Source of the DNA: Bacteroidota bacterium
GTDB lineage: Bacteria; Bacteroidota; Bacteroidia; Chitinophagales; Chitinophagaceae
Assembly (NCBI GenBank): GCA_947452555.1
Contig: CANGDH010000001.1
Coordinates: 124,001 to 188,000, forward strand
Direction: 5' to 3'
Length of the DNA: 64,000 nt
Numbering within the stretch: position 1 is the stretch's first letter; each line of letters starts with the position of its first letter. Under the pieces are notes generated by a model that saw only the letters and a list, made by a program, of their open reading frames with translations, ran no database searches and was not told the origin of the DNA. Below are positions 18,562-29,900 of this stretch, one piece after another. The translations under genes and the position numbers were made by a program.

Positions 18562-19224
18562 ATGCGTAAATTAGAAGATGCCTATCTACATAAGGGCTTG
18601 AGAAAACAATTAGTAGCTCAATTAAAAGAAAAGGGAATAACTGACAATCAAGTGTTAGAAGCAATTGGAGCTATTCCAAGGCATTTTTTTTTAGATTCTG
18701 CATTTGACAAAATAGCATATGAGGACCGTGCATTTCCAATTGCGGCAAATCAAACCATATCACAGCCTTATACTGTCGCTTATCAGACTCAATTGCTTCA
18801 AATAAAGCAAGGCGATAAGGTATTAGAAATTGGCACTGGTAGTATGTATCAAACAACTGTGCTAGCAGCTATGGGAGCAGAAGTATATACTATTGAACGT
18901 CAAAAACAATTATTTGAGAAAACGAGTAAATATATTTTTAGAGCGAATTACCCTAATGTTTTTTTTTATTTTGGTGATGGATTTGAGGGCTTACCTCAGT
19001 TAGCACCATTTGATAAAATATTAATAACAGCCGCAGCCCCTGAGGTTCCTGAAATGCTTTGGCAGCAACTAAAAATAGGAGGAATGATGGTGATTCCTGT
19101 AGATGAATCTGAAACAGTACAACGTATGTTAAGACTTACTAAGAAAAAAGATGGCACTGAAAAAATAGAATCCTTTGATGAATTTTCCTTTGTTCCAATG
19201 TTAACTGGAAAAACAAAAAGCTAA
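18562..19224 (+). CDS. pcm: Protein-L-isoaspartate O-methyltransferase
   Basis: IPRHFFLDSAFDKIAYEDRAFPIAANQTISQPY, VLEIGTGSMYQT. Confidence 0.94.
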   Translation: MRKLEDAYLHKGLRKQLVAQLKEKGITDNQVLEAIGAIPRHFFLDSAFDKIAYEDRAFPIAANQTISQPYTVAYQTQLLQIKQGDKVLEIGTGSMYQTTVLAAMGAEVYTIERQKQLFEKTSKYIFRANYPNVFFYFGDGFEGLPQLAPFDKILITAAAPEVPEMLWQQLKIGGMMVIPVDESETVQRMLRLTKKKDGTEKIESFDEFSFVPMLTGKTKS

Positions 19225-19247
19225 ACCATACGGTTTAGCTTTTTGTT
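19212..19247. terminator. Terminator overlapping the pcm stop codon
   Basis: Perfect 16-bp stem aacaaaaagctaaacc / ggtttagctttttgtt, loop atac. Confidence 0.85.
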
Positions 19248-19286
19248 AAATAGTTTCAATTGGTTATTATGTACTCTTTATTTATG

Positions 19287-21884
19287 TTATTGTGGAACTT
19301 GGTCCATCCCTGCTCCGTCTCCAGTATTACTACTTTTTCTTCTTAATAAATTCACATCAAATTTTCCAAAACGCAAACTAAAGTTTAATCTAAATAATTG
19401 TTGATCTCTAACTCTTGTTGCATTTTGAATAAAGTATTGACTTTGGGAAAAGGTCTTGCTTATTCTTGTTTTGAATACATCATTTACGCTAAATGATAAA
19501 CTAGCAGTCTTTCCGCCTTTCAAACTCCATTCTTTTCTAAGGGCCATGTCAAAATCGTATACAGGTAAATTGTAACCTTGAGCAGTAGACTGTGGTCCGC
19601 CGAATCCGCCACCACCTGGAGGGCCTCCACGACCACCACCACCTGTACTACTTCCACCTGGAGGTAAAATAGTTTTAGCTTGGTATTGACCGCTAAATTG
19701 GTAGCTTAATCCTTTTCCAATTTTGAAAGTGTTGTTCATTTTACTAAACCAGCTTGTCAAGTCATTGTCAACATTTTGACCAGGTATAGTAGCCTGAATT
19801 GCAGATTTGAATAAATTAAAGCTCAAGTTCAAATCCCACCATTTAGTTACTGCAGTTTTATTGCTTAATTCTAAACCATACACTACTGCAGTGTTCGCGT
19901 TGATAGAAGAACTAAAATAAGCACTATCATTATTATTTGCAGGGTTAATGTCTCTATAAACATAGCTTGTAATTAAGTCCGTGCTGTATTTATAATAGGC
20001 AGTTGCTAAAAAATTAGATCCTTTTTTATAAGCATTATTATATGCTACTTCAAAAGAATGTGTAAACTGTGGTTTCAATTTTGGATTACCAATAGTAATG
20101 TTTTGAGGATCGCTATAGTCTGGGAATGGCAATAATTGGAAAAAATTTGGAGGACTAATTCTTTTTGAATAGTTGAATTGAAAATCTTCCTTATCGTTCT
20201 TTTTATAATTAATAAAAGCGCTAGGAAATAATGAAATAGGGTACTTCATTGAAAAAGGATCAGGGATAGAAGTTATTTTGTGAACGTTGTAAGTGGTGCC
20301 GTCATAAGTTCTACTTTCTGCTCTTAATCCTAATTGGTAACCCCATTTATTACGCTTCATATTAATATTAGTATATGCTGCGTAAATTTTTTCATTATAA
20401 TCATATTGTTTACTTACATCTGCAAGTAATACTTCACTACGATATTGATCTCTACTATTAAATTCAGAACGGTAATTATATTTCAACCCTGATTCAAATT
20501 TAATATCTCCTTTAAATTCTCTTGCATAGTCAATGTTTGCAGAATAATTTTTATTAGTTCCAGTTCCAATACTTCTTTGATTTAGTAAAGTTGAATTAAT
20601 CAAAGACCAGTTATTACTTTCCGCTTGGTTGTAATTCACGTCTGCAGTTAATTCATGCCCTTTTTCTTCAAACAAATGCTTGTAACTTAATTGAGCTCCT
20701 TTGTTTAAGAATTCAAAATGTGAGGTATTATCTAAATTGTATTGCTTTGTTACTCCTGACTTAATAGAGTCAATAATTTGATTTCCACTATTATTAAAAG
20801 CGCCTTTTACAATATTGCCATACAAAGAAAATGTATTTCTGTTGTCTGGTAGAAAGTCAAATCCAGCACGGTAAAAATTAAAAGTTCCATTATTGGTACT
20901 ATTATTAATTGTCTTGATGCTTGTAGGAACAGTTGCTCCAATAATCTCTCTTGTTGTTTCAGATGTTCCAATAGACTTTCTGCCCATCGTATTAGCGGTA
21001 AGAGAATAGTTGAATTTATTATCTCTAATATTCAAATCTCCACCTCCATTAAATTTCCCTCTCATGTCAATACCAGTTCTGATTCCTCCATTATAACCAT
21101 TTTTCCTATTCTTCTTTAAAACTATATTTAAGATACCTGCATTACCGCCTGTCGCGTCATATTTAGCAGAAGGGTTAGTGATAATTTCTACTCTATCAAT
21201 AATGTCGGCAGGTATCTGATCCATTGTCAAAGTAGTAGGTCGGTTGTCAATTAATAAAGTAGGTGCGGCGTTTCTTAAAGTTACATTACCGTCAATATCC
21301 ACATTTAAATTAGGTATGTTTTTCATTACTTCAACTGCAGTCTGTCCCGTACTAGTTAAGTTCTTATCAACGTTAAAAATTTTACGGTCAATACCCATTT
21401 CGAATTGCGGTTTTGCAGTAGAGGATACTGTAACACTTTGTAAGTCGGTAGTAGATTCTTCCAACTTAATATTGCCTAAATCTTTGTCAACCAATGCCAT
21501 CATTTCTTGCATGTTTTGGCCGCCATTCATTTTTAAATTGAAGCTTAACACTTTTTCTAATTTCTTAAAACCTACTCCAGAAATAATCAATTTAAAATTA
21601 CCCATAACAGGTAAATTTTCGAAACTAAAATCACCATTAGAGGCGGTCAACATAGTTCCTAAGATAACTTCAGTTGCTTTTTTAGTAGCAGGATCAAATT
21701 TGCTTCCTTTTAATTGGATAGTAGCTCCGTCTATGGCCTTTTTATTGGCATCAACAATTTTGCCATAAAAGTGCCCCAAATTCATAGAAGCCCCGCCTCC
21801 AGATCTAGCAGCACCAGCTGGAACTTGTGCATTACTAGCTAGTTGCAATAATAATAAACCAAATACAATACATATGTTTTTCAT
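19287..21884 (-). CDS. TonB-dependent receptor, carboxypeptidase-like regulatory domain plus OMP_b-brl_3 barrel
   Basis: Signal peptide, GKIVDANKKAIDGATIQLKG domain, plug region (PNLNVDIDGNVTLRNAAPTLLIDNRPT), beta-barrel C-terminus. Confidence 0.92.
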   Translation of the reverse strand: MKNICIVFGLLLLQLASNAQVPAGAARSGGGASMNLGHFYGKIVDANKKAIDGATIQLKGSKFDPATKKATEVILGTMLTASNGDFSFENLPVMGNFKLIISGVGFKKLEKVLSFNLKMNGGQNMQEMMALVDKDLGNIKLEESTTDLQSVTVSSTAKPQFEMGIDRKIFNVDKNLTSTGQTAVEVMKNIPNLNVDIDGNVTLRNAAPTLLIDNRPTTLTMDQIPADIIDRVEIITNPSAKYDATGGNAGILNIVLKKNRKNGYNGGIRTGIDMRGKFNGGGDLNIRDNKFNYSLTANTMGRKSIGTSETTREIIGATVPTSIKTINNSTNNGTFNFYRAGFDFLPDNRNTFSLYGNIVKGAFNNSGNQIIDSIKSGVTKQYNLDNTSHFEFLNKGAQLSYKHLFEEKGHELTADVNYNQAESNNWSLINSTLLNQRSIGTGTNKNYSANIDYAREFKGDIKFESGLKYNYRSEFNSRDQYRSEVLLADVSKQYDYNEKIYAAYTNINMKRNKWGYQLGLRAESRTYDGTTYNVHKITSIPDPFSMKYPISLFPSAFINYKKNDKEDFQFNYSKRISPPNFFQLLPFPDYSDPQNITIGNPKLKPQFTHSFEVAYNNAYKKGSNFLATAYYKYSTDLITSYVYRDINPANNNDSAYFSSSINANTAVVYGLELSNKTAVTKWWDLNLSFNLFKSAIQATIPGQNVDNDLTSWFSKMNNTFKIGKGLSYQFSGQYQAKTILPPGGSSTGGGGRGGPPGGGGFGGPQSTAQGYNLPVYDFDMALRKEWSLKGGKTASLSFSVNDVFKTRISKTFSQSQYFIQNATRVRDQQLFRLNFSLRFGKFDVNLLRRKSSNTGDGAGMDQVPQ

Positions 21885-22024
21885 AATCTTACTTTTCGTG
21901 TTTATTGGACTTCCATTGAAGTCAATCGTTTAATCAAGGGTCAAATATCGACCATATATAATAACAATGGTTTTGAGATAGTATAAACGGTAATTAAACC
22001 TTAATCAACAGCCCTATTGAATGA

Positions 22025-22552
22025 CTAAAAAAGGGAAATAATATAATAAGTGAGTAAACCCCATATTAAGCCAATTACCAGGGATGCAATTCTAATTTTT
22101 GAAGTTGCTTTCATGATAATTATTTCTATAGCTGGCGCCATTTTTTGTTTGAAATTAGATTTAAAATCTGCTTCCAAGTTTTGGCTAAATTGAGTAATTA
22201 AACCAGGGAATAAATTGCTTAATTCTTCCATAAACACAGCCTTAAGCTGCGAAATGGTTTTATCCCCAATAAACATGGAAATCATTGGTAGTTTTTCCGC
22301 AATTTTATTTCTAAAAAAATCGTCCAGTTTACTGTCTATAAAAGGTATTACTTGTTCTAGTTGTTTTCCAATTTGTTCGGGACCCAAAAATTGATCTAAT
22401 GAAAATTGCTGAATTAGCGGATACAATGCACCTTCCCATTTAAAGCCAAGAATATTAATAGGTTGATAAGGGAAGAATAATAATTTAATGAATGACCAAG
22501 TCAATAACCATGCAAAAACGGCGGTCAATAAAGGAATTAGTATAAAATTCAT
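22025..22552 (-). CDS. DUF445-like membrane protein
   Basis: N- and C-terminal TM segments flanking an amphipathic region; WLLTWSFIKLLFFPYQPINILGFKWEG resembles DUF445 N-termini. Confidence 0.75.
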   Translation of the reverse strand: MNFILIPLLTAVFAWLLTWSFIKLLFFPYQPINILGFKWEGALYPLIQQFSLDQFLGPEQIGKQLEQVIPFIDSKLDDFFRNKIAEKLPMISMFIGDKTISQLKAVFMEELSNLFPGLITQFSQNLEADFKSNFKQKMAPAIEIIIMKATSKIRIASLVIGLIWGLLTYYIISLF

Positions 22553-22569
22553 ATTTATTCTTTTACATT

Positions 22570-22605
22570 AAAAAACCCGTCCCGATAATCGGAACAGGTT
22601 TTCTA
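22570..22605 (-). terminator. Terminator downstream of tRNA-His
   Basis: Minus-strand aacctgttccgattatcgggacgggtttttt imperfect hairpin plus T-run. Confidence 0.7.
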
Positions 22606-22608
22606 GGG

Positions 22609-22683
22609 GGAGAACGATGGGTCTCGAACCCACGGCCTACAGTGCCACAAACTGTCGCTCTAACCTACTGAGCTACGCCCTCC
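22609..22683 (-). tRNA. tRNA-His (anticodon GTG)
   Basis: Cloverleaf read by eye: encoded G-1 pairs with C73, acceptor GAGGGCG/CGTTCTC, anticodon loop with GTG, T loop TTCGAGA; no encoded CCA. Confidence 0.95.
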
Positions 22684-22822
22684 ATTTTGGGTCGCAAAAA
22701 TACGTTTAAATAAAGAATCTATAAAATTAGTTTTCTTGTTTTTATAAAATTATGATAAAAAATACCCTAATATCATAGAATAACTGCTTTCAAACCCATT
22801 TTACGCTATTTTTGAATTCTTC

Positions 22823-25009
22823 ATGCGGGCAATTATGACATATGTAAAACAAAATAAGTGGGTAGTATTATCCACGGTTATCGTATTTGGTGGTCTGTTT
22901 TTTGCTTTTAGCAAATCAGCCAATCAGGAACCAGCGGACCTTAGACATAGAAAATTACTATCTACAGTAGGTAATCTATTAGAAAGTGAACATTATAGTC
23001 CAAGGAAAGTGGACGATGTTTTTTCAAAGGAAGTATTTGATGGGTATTTAAAATCATTAGATCCAGACAAGGATTTATTTACACAGTCTGATTTGGAAAC
23101 TTTAAAACCTTTTGAAAAAACTATTGACGACGAAATTCATGGTGCAACTATTTATTTTGTACCCGCAGTAGACTTAATTTATGAAAAGAGAATTGCAGAA
23201 GCCAAAAAAGTTTTTGATTCAATTATTCAAAAGCCATTCGAATTTAATACTGATGACTCTTTATATTTTGACCCAACCAATTTAGCTTATCCAGCTTCTA
23301 CAAAAGAGCGAGATATAAGATGGTCAAAATTAGTAAAGTATAAAGTATTGGACAGATATGCAGCTGCTATAGAAGACAAATTAAAAAACAGTGGCAAGGA
23401 GAAATTTATAATAAAATCGGACTCTTTAATTGAAGTAGAGTCAAGAATGGCAGTTAAAAAAGCACAGCTAAAGAAGTTTGAATTATTAGATAAAACCTTT
23501 GGTAGAGAAAAAAGGTTTGAAACTTTTTTAAATACAATTACAGGATTAATGGATCCGCACACAGACTATTTCGCACCAGTTGAAAAAAGATCTTTTACAG
23601 AGCTAATGAGTGGCGTATTTTATGGTATTGGGGCATTACTTACACAGGACGACAATGGCGTTAAAATTGCGAGTGTTCAACCAGGTGGTGCTGCATGGAA
23701 GTCTGGGGTATTAATGGCAAACGACGTAATTATTAAAATCGCACAAGGTGCAGGGGAGCCTGTAGATATTGAAGGATATGAAACTACAGATGCTGTTAAA
23801 TTAATAAGAGGTGATTTGGGTTCAGAAGTTCGCTTGACTGTTAGAAAACCAGACGGTACTATAAAAGTGATTCCACTTATAAGAGAAAAAATCATTTTGG
23901 ATGAGTCATATGCACGTAGCGCAGTCATTACGAGAGGGAATGATAAATATGGTTATATTTTACTGCCAGATTTTTATGCAGATTTCGAAAGAGAAGACGG
24001 TCATAGATGTTCCGAAGACGTTGCTAAAGAGGTAGAAAAATTAAAAGCAGAAAAAGTAAAAGGAATTATCATTGACGTTCGTTATAATGGAGGAGGTTCT
24101 TTGTATGAAGTCGTTCAAATGGCTGGCTTGTTTATTGACAAAGGCCCTGTTGTTCAAATTAGAAATAAAGAAGGTCGTTCTCAGGTTTTATATGACGAGA
24201 CTGCAGGTATATTATATGACGGGCCATTAGTAGTTATGGCAAATGAATTTAGTGCTTCTGCAAGTGAAATTTTTGCGGCTGCTATTCAAGACTATAAAAG
24301 AGGATTGGTTGTAGGAAGTACTTCCACTTATGGTAAAGGTACTGTTCAAAGAAATGTTGCATTTGGTAAGCCATTAGATTCTTTAGGAATTCAAACAGAA
24401 TACGGTGCTGTTAAATTGACCTTCCAGAAATTCTATAGAATTACCGGAAGTTCAACACAGTTAAAAGGCGTGGTTCCAGACGTGATATTGCCTGACGAAT
24501 ATGAGTTTTTGAAATACAGGGAAAAAGACAATCCTTCTGCATTGGCTTGGGATGAAATGGAAAGAGCTAAGTTTCAAGTTTGGCCTAAAACAGGTAATAT
24601 GAATATGATTGCAATGAATGCCAATAAGAAAATCGAATCTGATACAGCAGTTATTAAGTTCAAAAAGAACTTGCAATGGATTTCATCACAGATAGATAAG
24701 CCTGTTTATTTAAAACTAGATAAGTATCAAGCTTTCAAAAAAGAAATACAAGCAGTGGTAAAGCAAAACGAAAATATTATAAAGCTGAAAGATACGATGC
24801 AGATTGCAGCGCTTAAAGCAGATAATGATAAATTTTATAACAATCCTGATAAGGTGAAACAAGAAAGATACCAAGCTTGGTTAAAACTTGTTGCTAAGGA
24901 TTTACAAATTAAACAGTCAACTGATTTACTGAGTCAATTCAATGCAGTTTCAACTATAACCACAACAACGAATAAAAACAAAACAATAGCTCCAGTAAAG
25001 AAAGGGTAA
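22823..25009 (+). CDS. prc: Carboxy-terminal processing peptidase (S41, tail-specific protease)
   Basis: PDZ domain, VKGIIIDVRYNGGGSL, NEFSASASEIFAAAIQDYKRGLVVGSTSTYGKGTVQ. Confidence 0.94.
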   Translation: MRAIMTYVKQNKWVVLSTVIVFGGLFFAFSKSANQEPADLRHRKLLSTVGNLLESEHYSPRKVDDVFSKEVFDGYLKSLDPDKDLFTQSDLETLKPFEKTIDDEIHGATIYFVPAVDLIYEKRIAEAKKVFDSIIQKPFEFNTDDSLYFDPTNLAYPASTKERDIRWSKLVKYKVLDRYAAAIEDKLKNSGKEKFIIKSDSLIEVESRMAVKKAQLKKFELLDKTFGREKRFETFLNTITGLMDPHTDYFAPVEKRSFTELMSGVFYGIGALLTQDDNGVKIASVQPGGAAWKSGVLMANDVIIKIAQGAGEPVDIEGYETTDAVKLIRGDLGSEVRLTVRKPDGTIKVIPLIREKIILDESYARSAVITRGNDKYGYILLPDFYADFEREDGHRCSEDVAKEVEKLKAEKVKGIIIDVRYNGGGSLYEVVQMAGLFIDKGPVVQIRNKEGRSQVLYDETAGILYDGPLVVMANEFSASASEIFAAAIQDYKRGLVVGSTSTYGKGTVQRNVAFGKPLDSLGIQTEYGAVKLTFQKFYRITGSSTQLKGVVPDVILPDEYEFLKYREKDNPSALAWDEMERAKFQVWPKTGNMNMIAMNANKKIESDTAVIKFKKNLQWISSQIDKPVYLKLDKYQAFKKEIQAVVKQNENIIKLKDTMQIAALKADNDKFYNNPDKVKQERYQAWLKLVAKDLQIKQSTDLLSQFNAVSTITTTTNKNKTIAPVKKG

Positions 25010-25019
25010 TTTAATATTT

Positions 25020-25538
25020 ATGAGTACAGAACTAGCTATACAGGAGAAGCGTTGGCATGTAATTTATACCAAATCCAAATGGGAAAAGAAAGTGGATTCG
25101 CTTTTGATACAAAAAGGATTTGAAAGTTGGTGTCCAGTGCAAAAAAAAGAAAGACAATGGTCTGACAGAAAGAAAATCATTGAAGAACCACTTTTTAGGT
25201 CTTATGTATTTGTAAAAGCTAGTCAGGAGGAAAGAAGTAAAATTTTAGCAGTAAATGGGGTAGTTAATTTTTTGTATTTCGAAAAAAAACCTGCTATGAT
25301 TCGCGATCAAGAAATTGAAACTATCAAGAAATATCTAGGAGAGTCTTATCAATCTATTCAGGTGGTAGATATGAATAATATTCCAGCTCAAACAAAAGTG
25401 TCCATTAATAATGGCCTATTTATGGGTCAAAGAGGGGAGGTAATTAAATCAGGAAAGAAGACCGTATTTGTAAGGCTAGAAAGTATCAATATGATGATGA
25501 TAGTAGAATTTAAAGTGGAGGAAGTTTCCATTCAATAA
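25020..25538 (+). CDS. UpxY/RfaH-like NusG paralogue
   Basis: WHVIYTKSKWEKKVDSLLIQKGFESWCPVQKKERQWSDRKKIIEEPLFRSYVFVK NGN domain plus C-terminal KOW-like region. Confidence 0.88.
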   Translation: MSTELAIQEKRWHVIYTKSKWEKKVDSLLIQKGFESWCPVQKKERQWSDRKKIIEEPLFRSYVFVKASQEERSKILAVNGVVNFLYFEKKPAMIRDQEIETIKKYLGESYQSIQVVDMNNIPAQTKVSINNGLFMGQRGEVIKSGKKTVFVRLESINMMMIVEFKVEEVSIQ

Positions 25539-25581
25539 TTTAACTAAGCGCTAAGACATTTCAAACTTGTGCACAGTCATT

Positions 25582-26874
25582 TTAAGCTAAGTTCCATTCA
25601 ATTAATTGGTTACTCCATTCTGCTCTAAAGGGCGTGATTACTTTTATATAGTTATCGGTATATCCTTCCAACATGGCGATACTTTCTGAATCTTTTTGTT
25701 TAATAGACTCAAATAAAACGGTACGTGTACTGCCTAAATGAGCGGCATTAAAGTATTGTTGTTTTTGATAAGATAAATTGCGCATTATTTTATTCCTTTC
25801 CTGTCTCACCAAAATAGGGACAATTGGTTTAATGTCCAATGCTTTTGTAGAAGCTCTCTCTGAATAAGTAAAAACATGTAAGTAAGTAATGTCTAATGAA
25901 TGTATAAAATCCAAACTCTCTTTAAAGTAAGCTTCCGTTTCACCAGGTGATCCTACAATTACATCTACGCCAATGGCGGCATGGGGGATGTGCTTTTTTA
26001 TTAATTCAACCTTCTCACGATAGAGTTCACTATTATACCTTCGTTGCATTAATTTCAGAACCGCATCAGAGCCACTTTGTAATGGAATATGAAAATGCGG
26101 CATGAATTTTTTGCTTTGGGCTACCCATTCAATCATTTCGTTGGTCAATAAATTGGGCTCAATAGACGATATACGGTATCTAGGAATTGCTGTGTCTAAT
26201 TCTAACGCTTTTATTAATTCAAAAAAATCTTCTTCATGTTTTTTTCCACCCTCGTTTCCTTTTCCAAAATCTCCTAAATTAATACCAGTCAACACAATTT
26301 CTTTCACCCCGTTTGCAGCTAATTGTTTTGCTTGATTCACAACATTTTCAACAGAATCACTTCTACTTTTGCCTCTTGCCATAGGGATCGTACAAAAAGA
26401 ACAACTATAGTCGCAACCATCTTGTACTTTCAAAAAAGTACGGGTCCTGTCATTTACAGAAAAAGAGGAATTAAATCCAGTAACTGTTTCGATATCACAG
26501 CTACAAATTTTAGTATCGTCCCCTTTTGATAAAGTAGCCAAATGTTGAACCAGGTTGAATTTTTCGGAAGCACCCAACACTAAGTCTACTCCTGGTATAT
26601 CTGCAATTTCTTGAGGCTTTAATTGAGCATAGCATCCTGTAATAACCACAAAGCTCTCTGGGGCCAATCTTTGAATTCTTCTAACTAACTGACGGCATTC
26701 TTTGTCCGCGTTGTCGGTTACTGAACAGGTATTAATCACATAAACGTCAGCTTTGTCCGTAAAAGCACGCTTTTCAAATCCTTCTTGCTCCAATTGTCTA
26801 GAAAGAGTAGAAGTTTCTGAAAAGTTCAGTTTACAGCCTAAAGTATGAAATGCTACAGAACGTTTGGTATTCAT
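25582..26874 (-). CDS. mtaB: tRNA t6A37 methylthiotransferase (MiaB/MtaB family)
   Basis: TLGCKLNFSE, NTCSVTDNADKECRQ, radical-SAM CDYSCSFCTIP; start at the first or second in-frame ATG. Confidence 0.93.
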   Translation of the reverse strand: MNTKRSVAFHTLGCKLNFSETSTLSRQLEQEGFEKRAFTDKADVYVINTCSVTDNADKECRQLVRRIQRLAPESFVVITGCYAQLKPQEIADIPGVDLVLGASEKFNLVQHLATLSKGDDTKICSCDIETVTGFNSSFSVNDRTRTFLKVQDGCDYSCSFCTIPMARGKSRSDSVENVVNQAKQLAANGVKEIVLTGINLGDFGKGNEGGKKHEEDFFELIKALELDTAIPRYRISSIEPNLLTNEMIEWVAQSKKFMPHFHIPLQSGSDAVLKLMQRRYNSELYREKVELIKKHIPHAAIGVDVIVGSPGETEAYFKESLDFIHSLDITYLHVFTYSERASTKALDIKPIVPILVRQERNKIMRNLSYQKQQYFNAAHLGSTRTVLFESIKQKDSESIAMLEGYTDNYIKVITPFRAEWSNQLIEWNLA

Positions 26875-26993
26875 GGGCTGCAAAGATAAAAAACCTTAGT
26901 GGAACCCGGAAATCTTAAAATAATCATAAACCGCCTATTAATTTCCCATTTTGGCACATTTCAATTAAGTTTGCAACTACTAAAAAAGTAAAA

Positions 26994-29900
26994 ATGGACT
27001 TCAAGAAAATTAACAATTGGACAGGTTGGATTGTGACTTTAATAGCTTGTACAGTGTACATTATGACTTCAGAAGCTACTGGTAGTTTTTGGGATTGTGG
27101 TGAGTTCATAAGCAGTGCTTATAAATTACAAATTCCGCATCCACCGGGTGCTCCAATGTTTGTTTTAATGGGAAGAGTGTTTATTATTCTTTTTGGAGAC
27201 AATCCATTGACAGCAGCCAAAGCAGTTAATACCATGAGTGCATTAGCGAGTGGGTTTACTATTTTGTTTTTATTTTGGACCATTACGCACTTTGCGAAAA
27301 GAATGGTTGAAAAACAATCTGGGTTAGCACTAACATCAAACCAAATAATTTTAATCATGGGTGCTGGAATTGTTGGGGCACTAGCTTATACTTTTAGTGA
27401 TTCATTTTGGTTTAGTGCGGTTGAAGGCGAGGTTTATGCGTTGAGTTCTTTCTTTACTGCGCTAGTATTTTGGGCGATGCTGAAATGGGAGCATAATGCT
27501 GAAAATTCAGGTTCTGACAAATGGATTATTTTTATATTTTACATGATGGGCGTTTCGATAGGGGTCCATTTATTGAATATTTTAACTATTCCTGCTATTG
27601 TAATGGTTTATTATTTTAGAAATTACAAGCCTAGTTTTAAAGGAGGCTTAGTTGCATTTTTTATAGGAGTTATTATTACAGGTTTTATACAAGTATTTTT
27701 AATTCAATATACCATTAAATGGGCTGGGGCATTTGACATTGCATTTGTAAACAACTTAGGCTTGCCATTCTTTAGTGGGTTTATTACTTTCTTTATTTTA
27801 TTAGCTGTATTACTTGGTTTAACCATTCGATATGCAAATAAAAAAGGTTTATACTTTTTGAAATTAGGTACATGGTCATTGATATTTTTCTTATTAGGAT
27901 ATACTAGCTATGTAACTACAATGATACGTTCTAGTGCAGACCCTTCAGTTGACATGTATAATGTGGACAATCCCGTAACTTTAATGGGCTATTTAGGAAG
28001 AGAACAATATGGTGATTGGCCAATTCTTTATGGACCTGACTATGTAGACAAGGTTGATAATGTAGAGGGAGGAGATCAATATGTTAAATCTAAGAACACA
28101 TATGAAGTAGCTGGCAAAAATTATAAGAGAGATTGGTCTTCAGCACCGTCTGCGCATCTTTTCCCAAGAATGTGGGACGGCGAAAATGACAGAGGACAGA
28201 TGGATAGTTATAAAGCATTTGCGGGTGTAGTAGATGGGGAAGCGCCAACTTTAAGAGATAATATTAAATACTTTACTAATTATCAGTTTGGGTTCATGTA
28301 TCTACGTTATTTTTTATGGAATTTCGCGGGCAAACAAAATGACTTACAAGGCTTTGGAAATGTGAGAGATGGCAATTTTAAAACCGGAATTAGTTTTGTA
28401 GACAATGCCATATTTGGTGACCAATCTAAACTACCTGATTCAATTAAAAAAGACAATAAGGCGAACAATACTTTATTCATGCTTCCCTTCTTATTAGGAA
28501 TAGCAGGATTTATATATCAGTATCAACAAGCTAAGAAAGACTTTATAGTAACTGCTTTATTGTTCTTCTTTACAGGTATTGCCATAGTACTTTATTTGAA
28601 TCAAGTAAGTTTACAACCACGTGAGCGTGACTATGCTTATGTAGGTTCTTTCTATGCATTTGCAATTTGGATTGGCTTAGGCGTATTACAAATTGCTGCA
28701 TGGTTAAGTAAAGCAGTAACACAAAGAGTGGCTGCAATAGCTGCAACTGTAGTTTGCTTTTTTGCAGTCCCTGCTTTAATGGCGCAACAAGAATGGGATG
28801 ATCATGATAGGAGTCAAAAGACATTACCTCGTGACTTAGCGCGTGATTACTTAGAGAGCTGTCCTCCAAATGCTATCTTATTCTCTTTTGGGGACAATGA
28901 CACTTATCCATTATGGTATGCACAGGAAGTAGAAGGTATTCGTCCTGATGTACGTGTCGTAGTTAATAGCTTATTGGGTTCTGATTGGTATATGAGAGAG
29001 CTTCGCTACAAAGTGAATCAAAGCGATAAATTCGACTTGATATTAACTGAAGATGAAGTGTCTGGTAACAAGTTGAATGCGGTTTACTATAATGCATCAG
29101 CTGGTTTTGACGAGGTGAATTATCATAATTTAGATTCAATTTTACGTTATGTGGTAGCTGATCCTTCTGGGAAATATAAAGTTTCTTCACAAGAAGGGCC
29201 AATTAATATTTTCCCAACCCATAAATTTAGTGTTCCTGTAAATAAGGCCAATGCAATTGCTTCAGGCATAGCTAAGCCTACAGACAATGTTGTTAATGAG
29301 TTATTAATAGATTTTAATCCAAAGAGACAATATTTATTGAAAAACGAATTGGCGATGTATGCTATTATAGCAACTTCACAATTTAAACGTCCAATTTGCT
29401 TTACTTCTACTCAGGATTTAAAAGAGTTGGGTTTAGAAAAATATGTACGTCAAACAGGTATGTCATATCAGTTGGTGCCAGTTGAAAATTCAGGAGTTGA
29501 TGGAGATGTTGCTTATAAAAATATCATGACTAAGTTTGCTTTCGGAAATGCAAAAAATCCAAATGTTTACTATGATGAAGAAAATCGCAGACACTTGAAT
29601 TCAATTCGATACGCAACAGCTCAGATTGCAATTGCATTATCAGCACAAGGCAAAAAGGATAGTGCACAGCAAATTTTAAGAAAATTGGATAGTGAGACAA
29701 GTGAAAAAAGTTTCCCTTATGGTATGACTTCTAATAGAGGAAACCAACATAATTACTTCTCTTATGTATTTGTTCAAGCTTGTTACGCATCTGGAGAATT
29801 AAAATTGGCTAAGAAAGTTTCCACCTCTGTTATTAAAGATTTGAAACAACAAATCGCATATTATAGATCACTTGGTGATCCAATGTCTGAAGAACAATTC

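Noticed and set aside
21244-21768. 174-aa plus-strand ORF antisense to the TonB receptor
   Set aside because: Shadow ORF of a strongly supported receptor gene; no motifs or independent signals.
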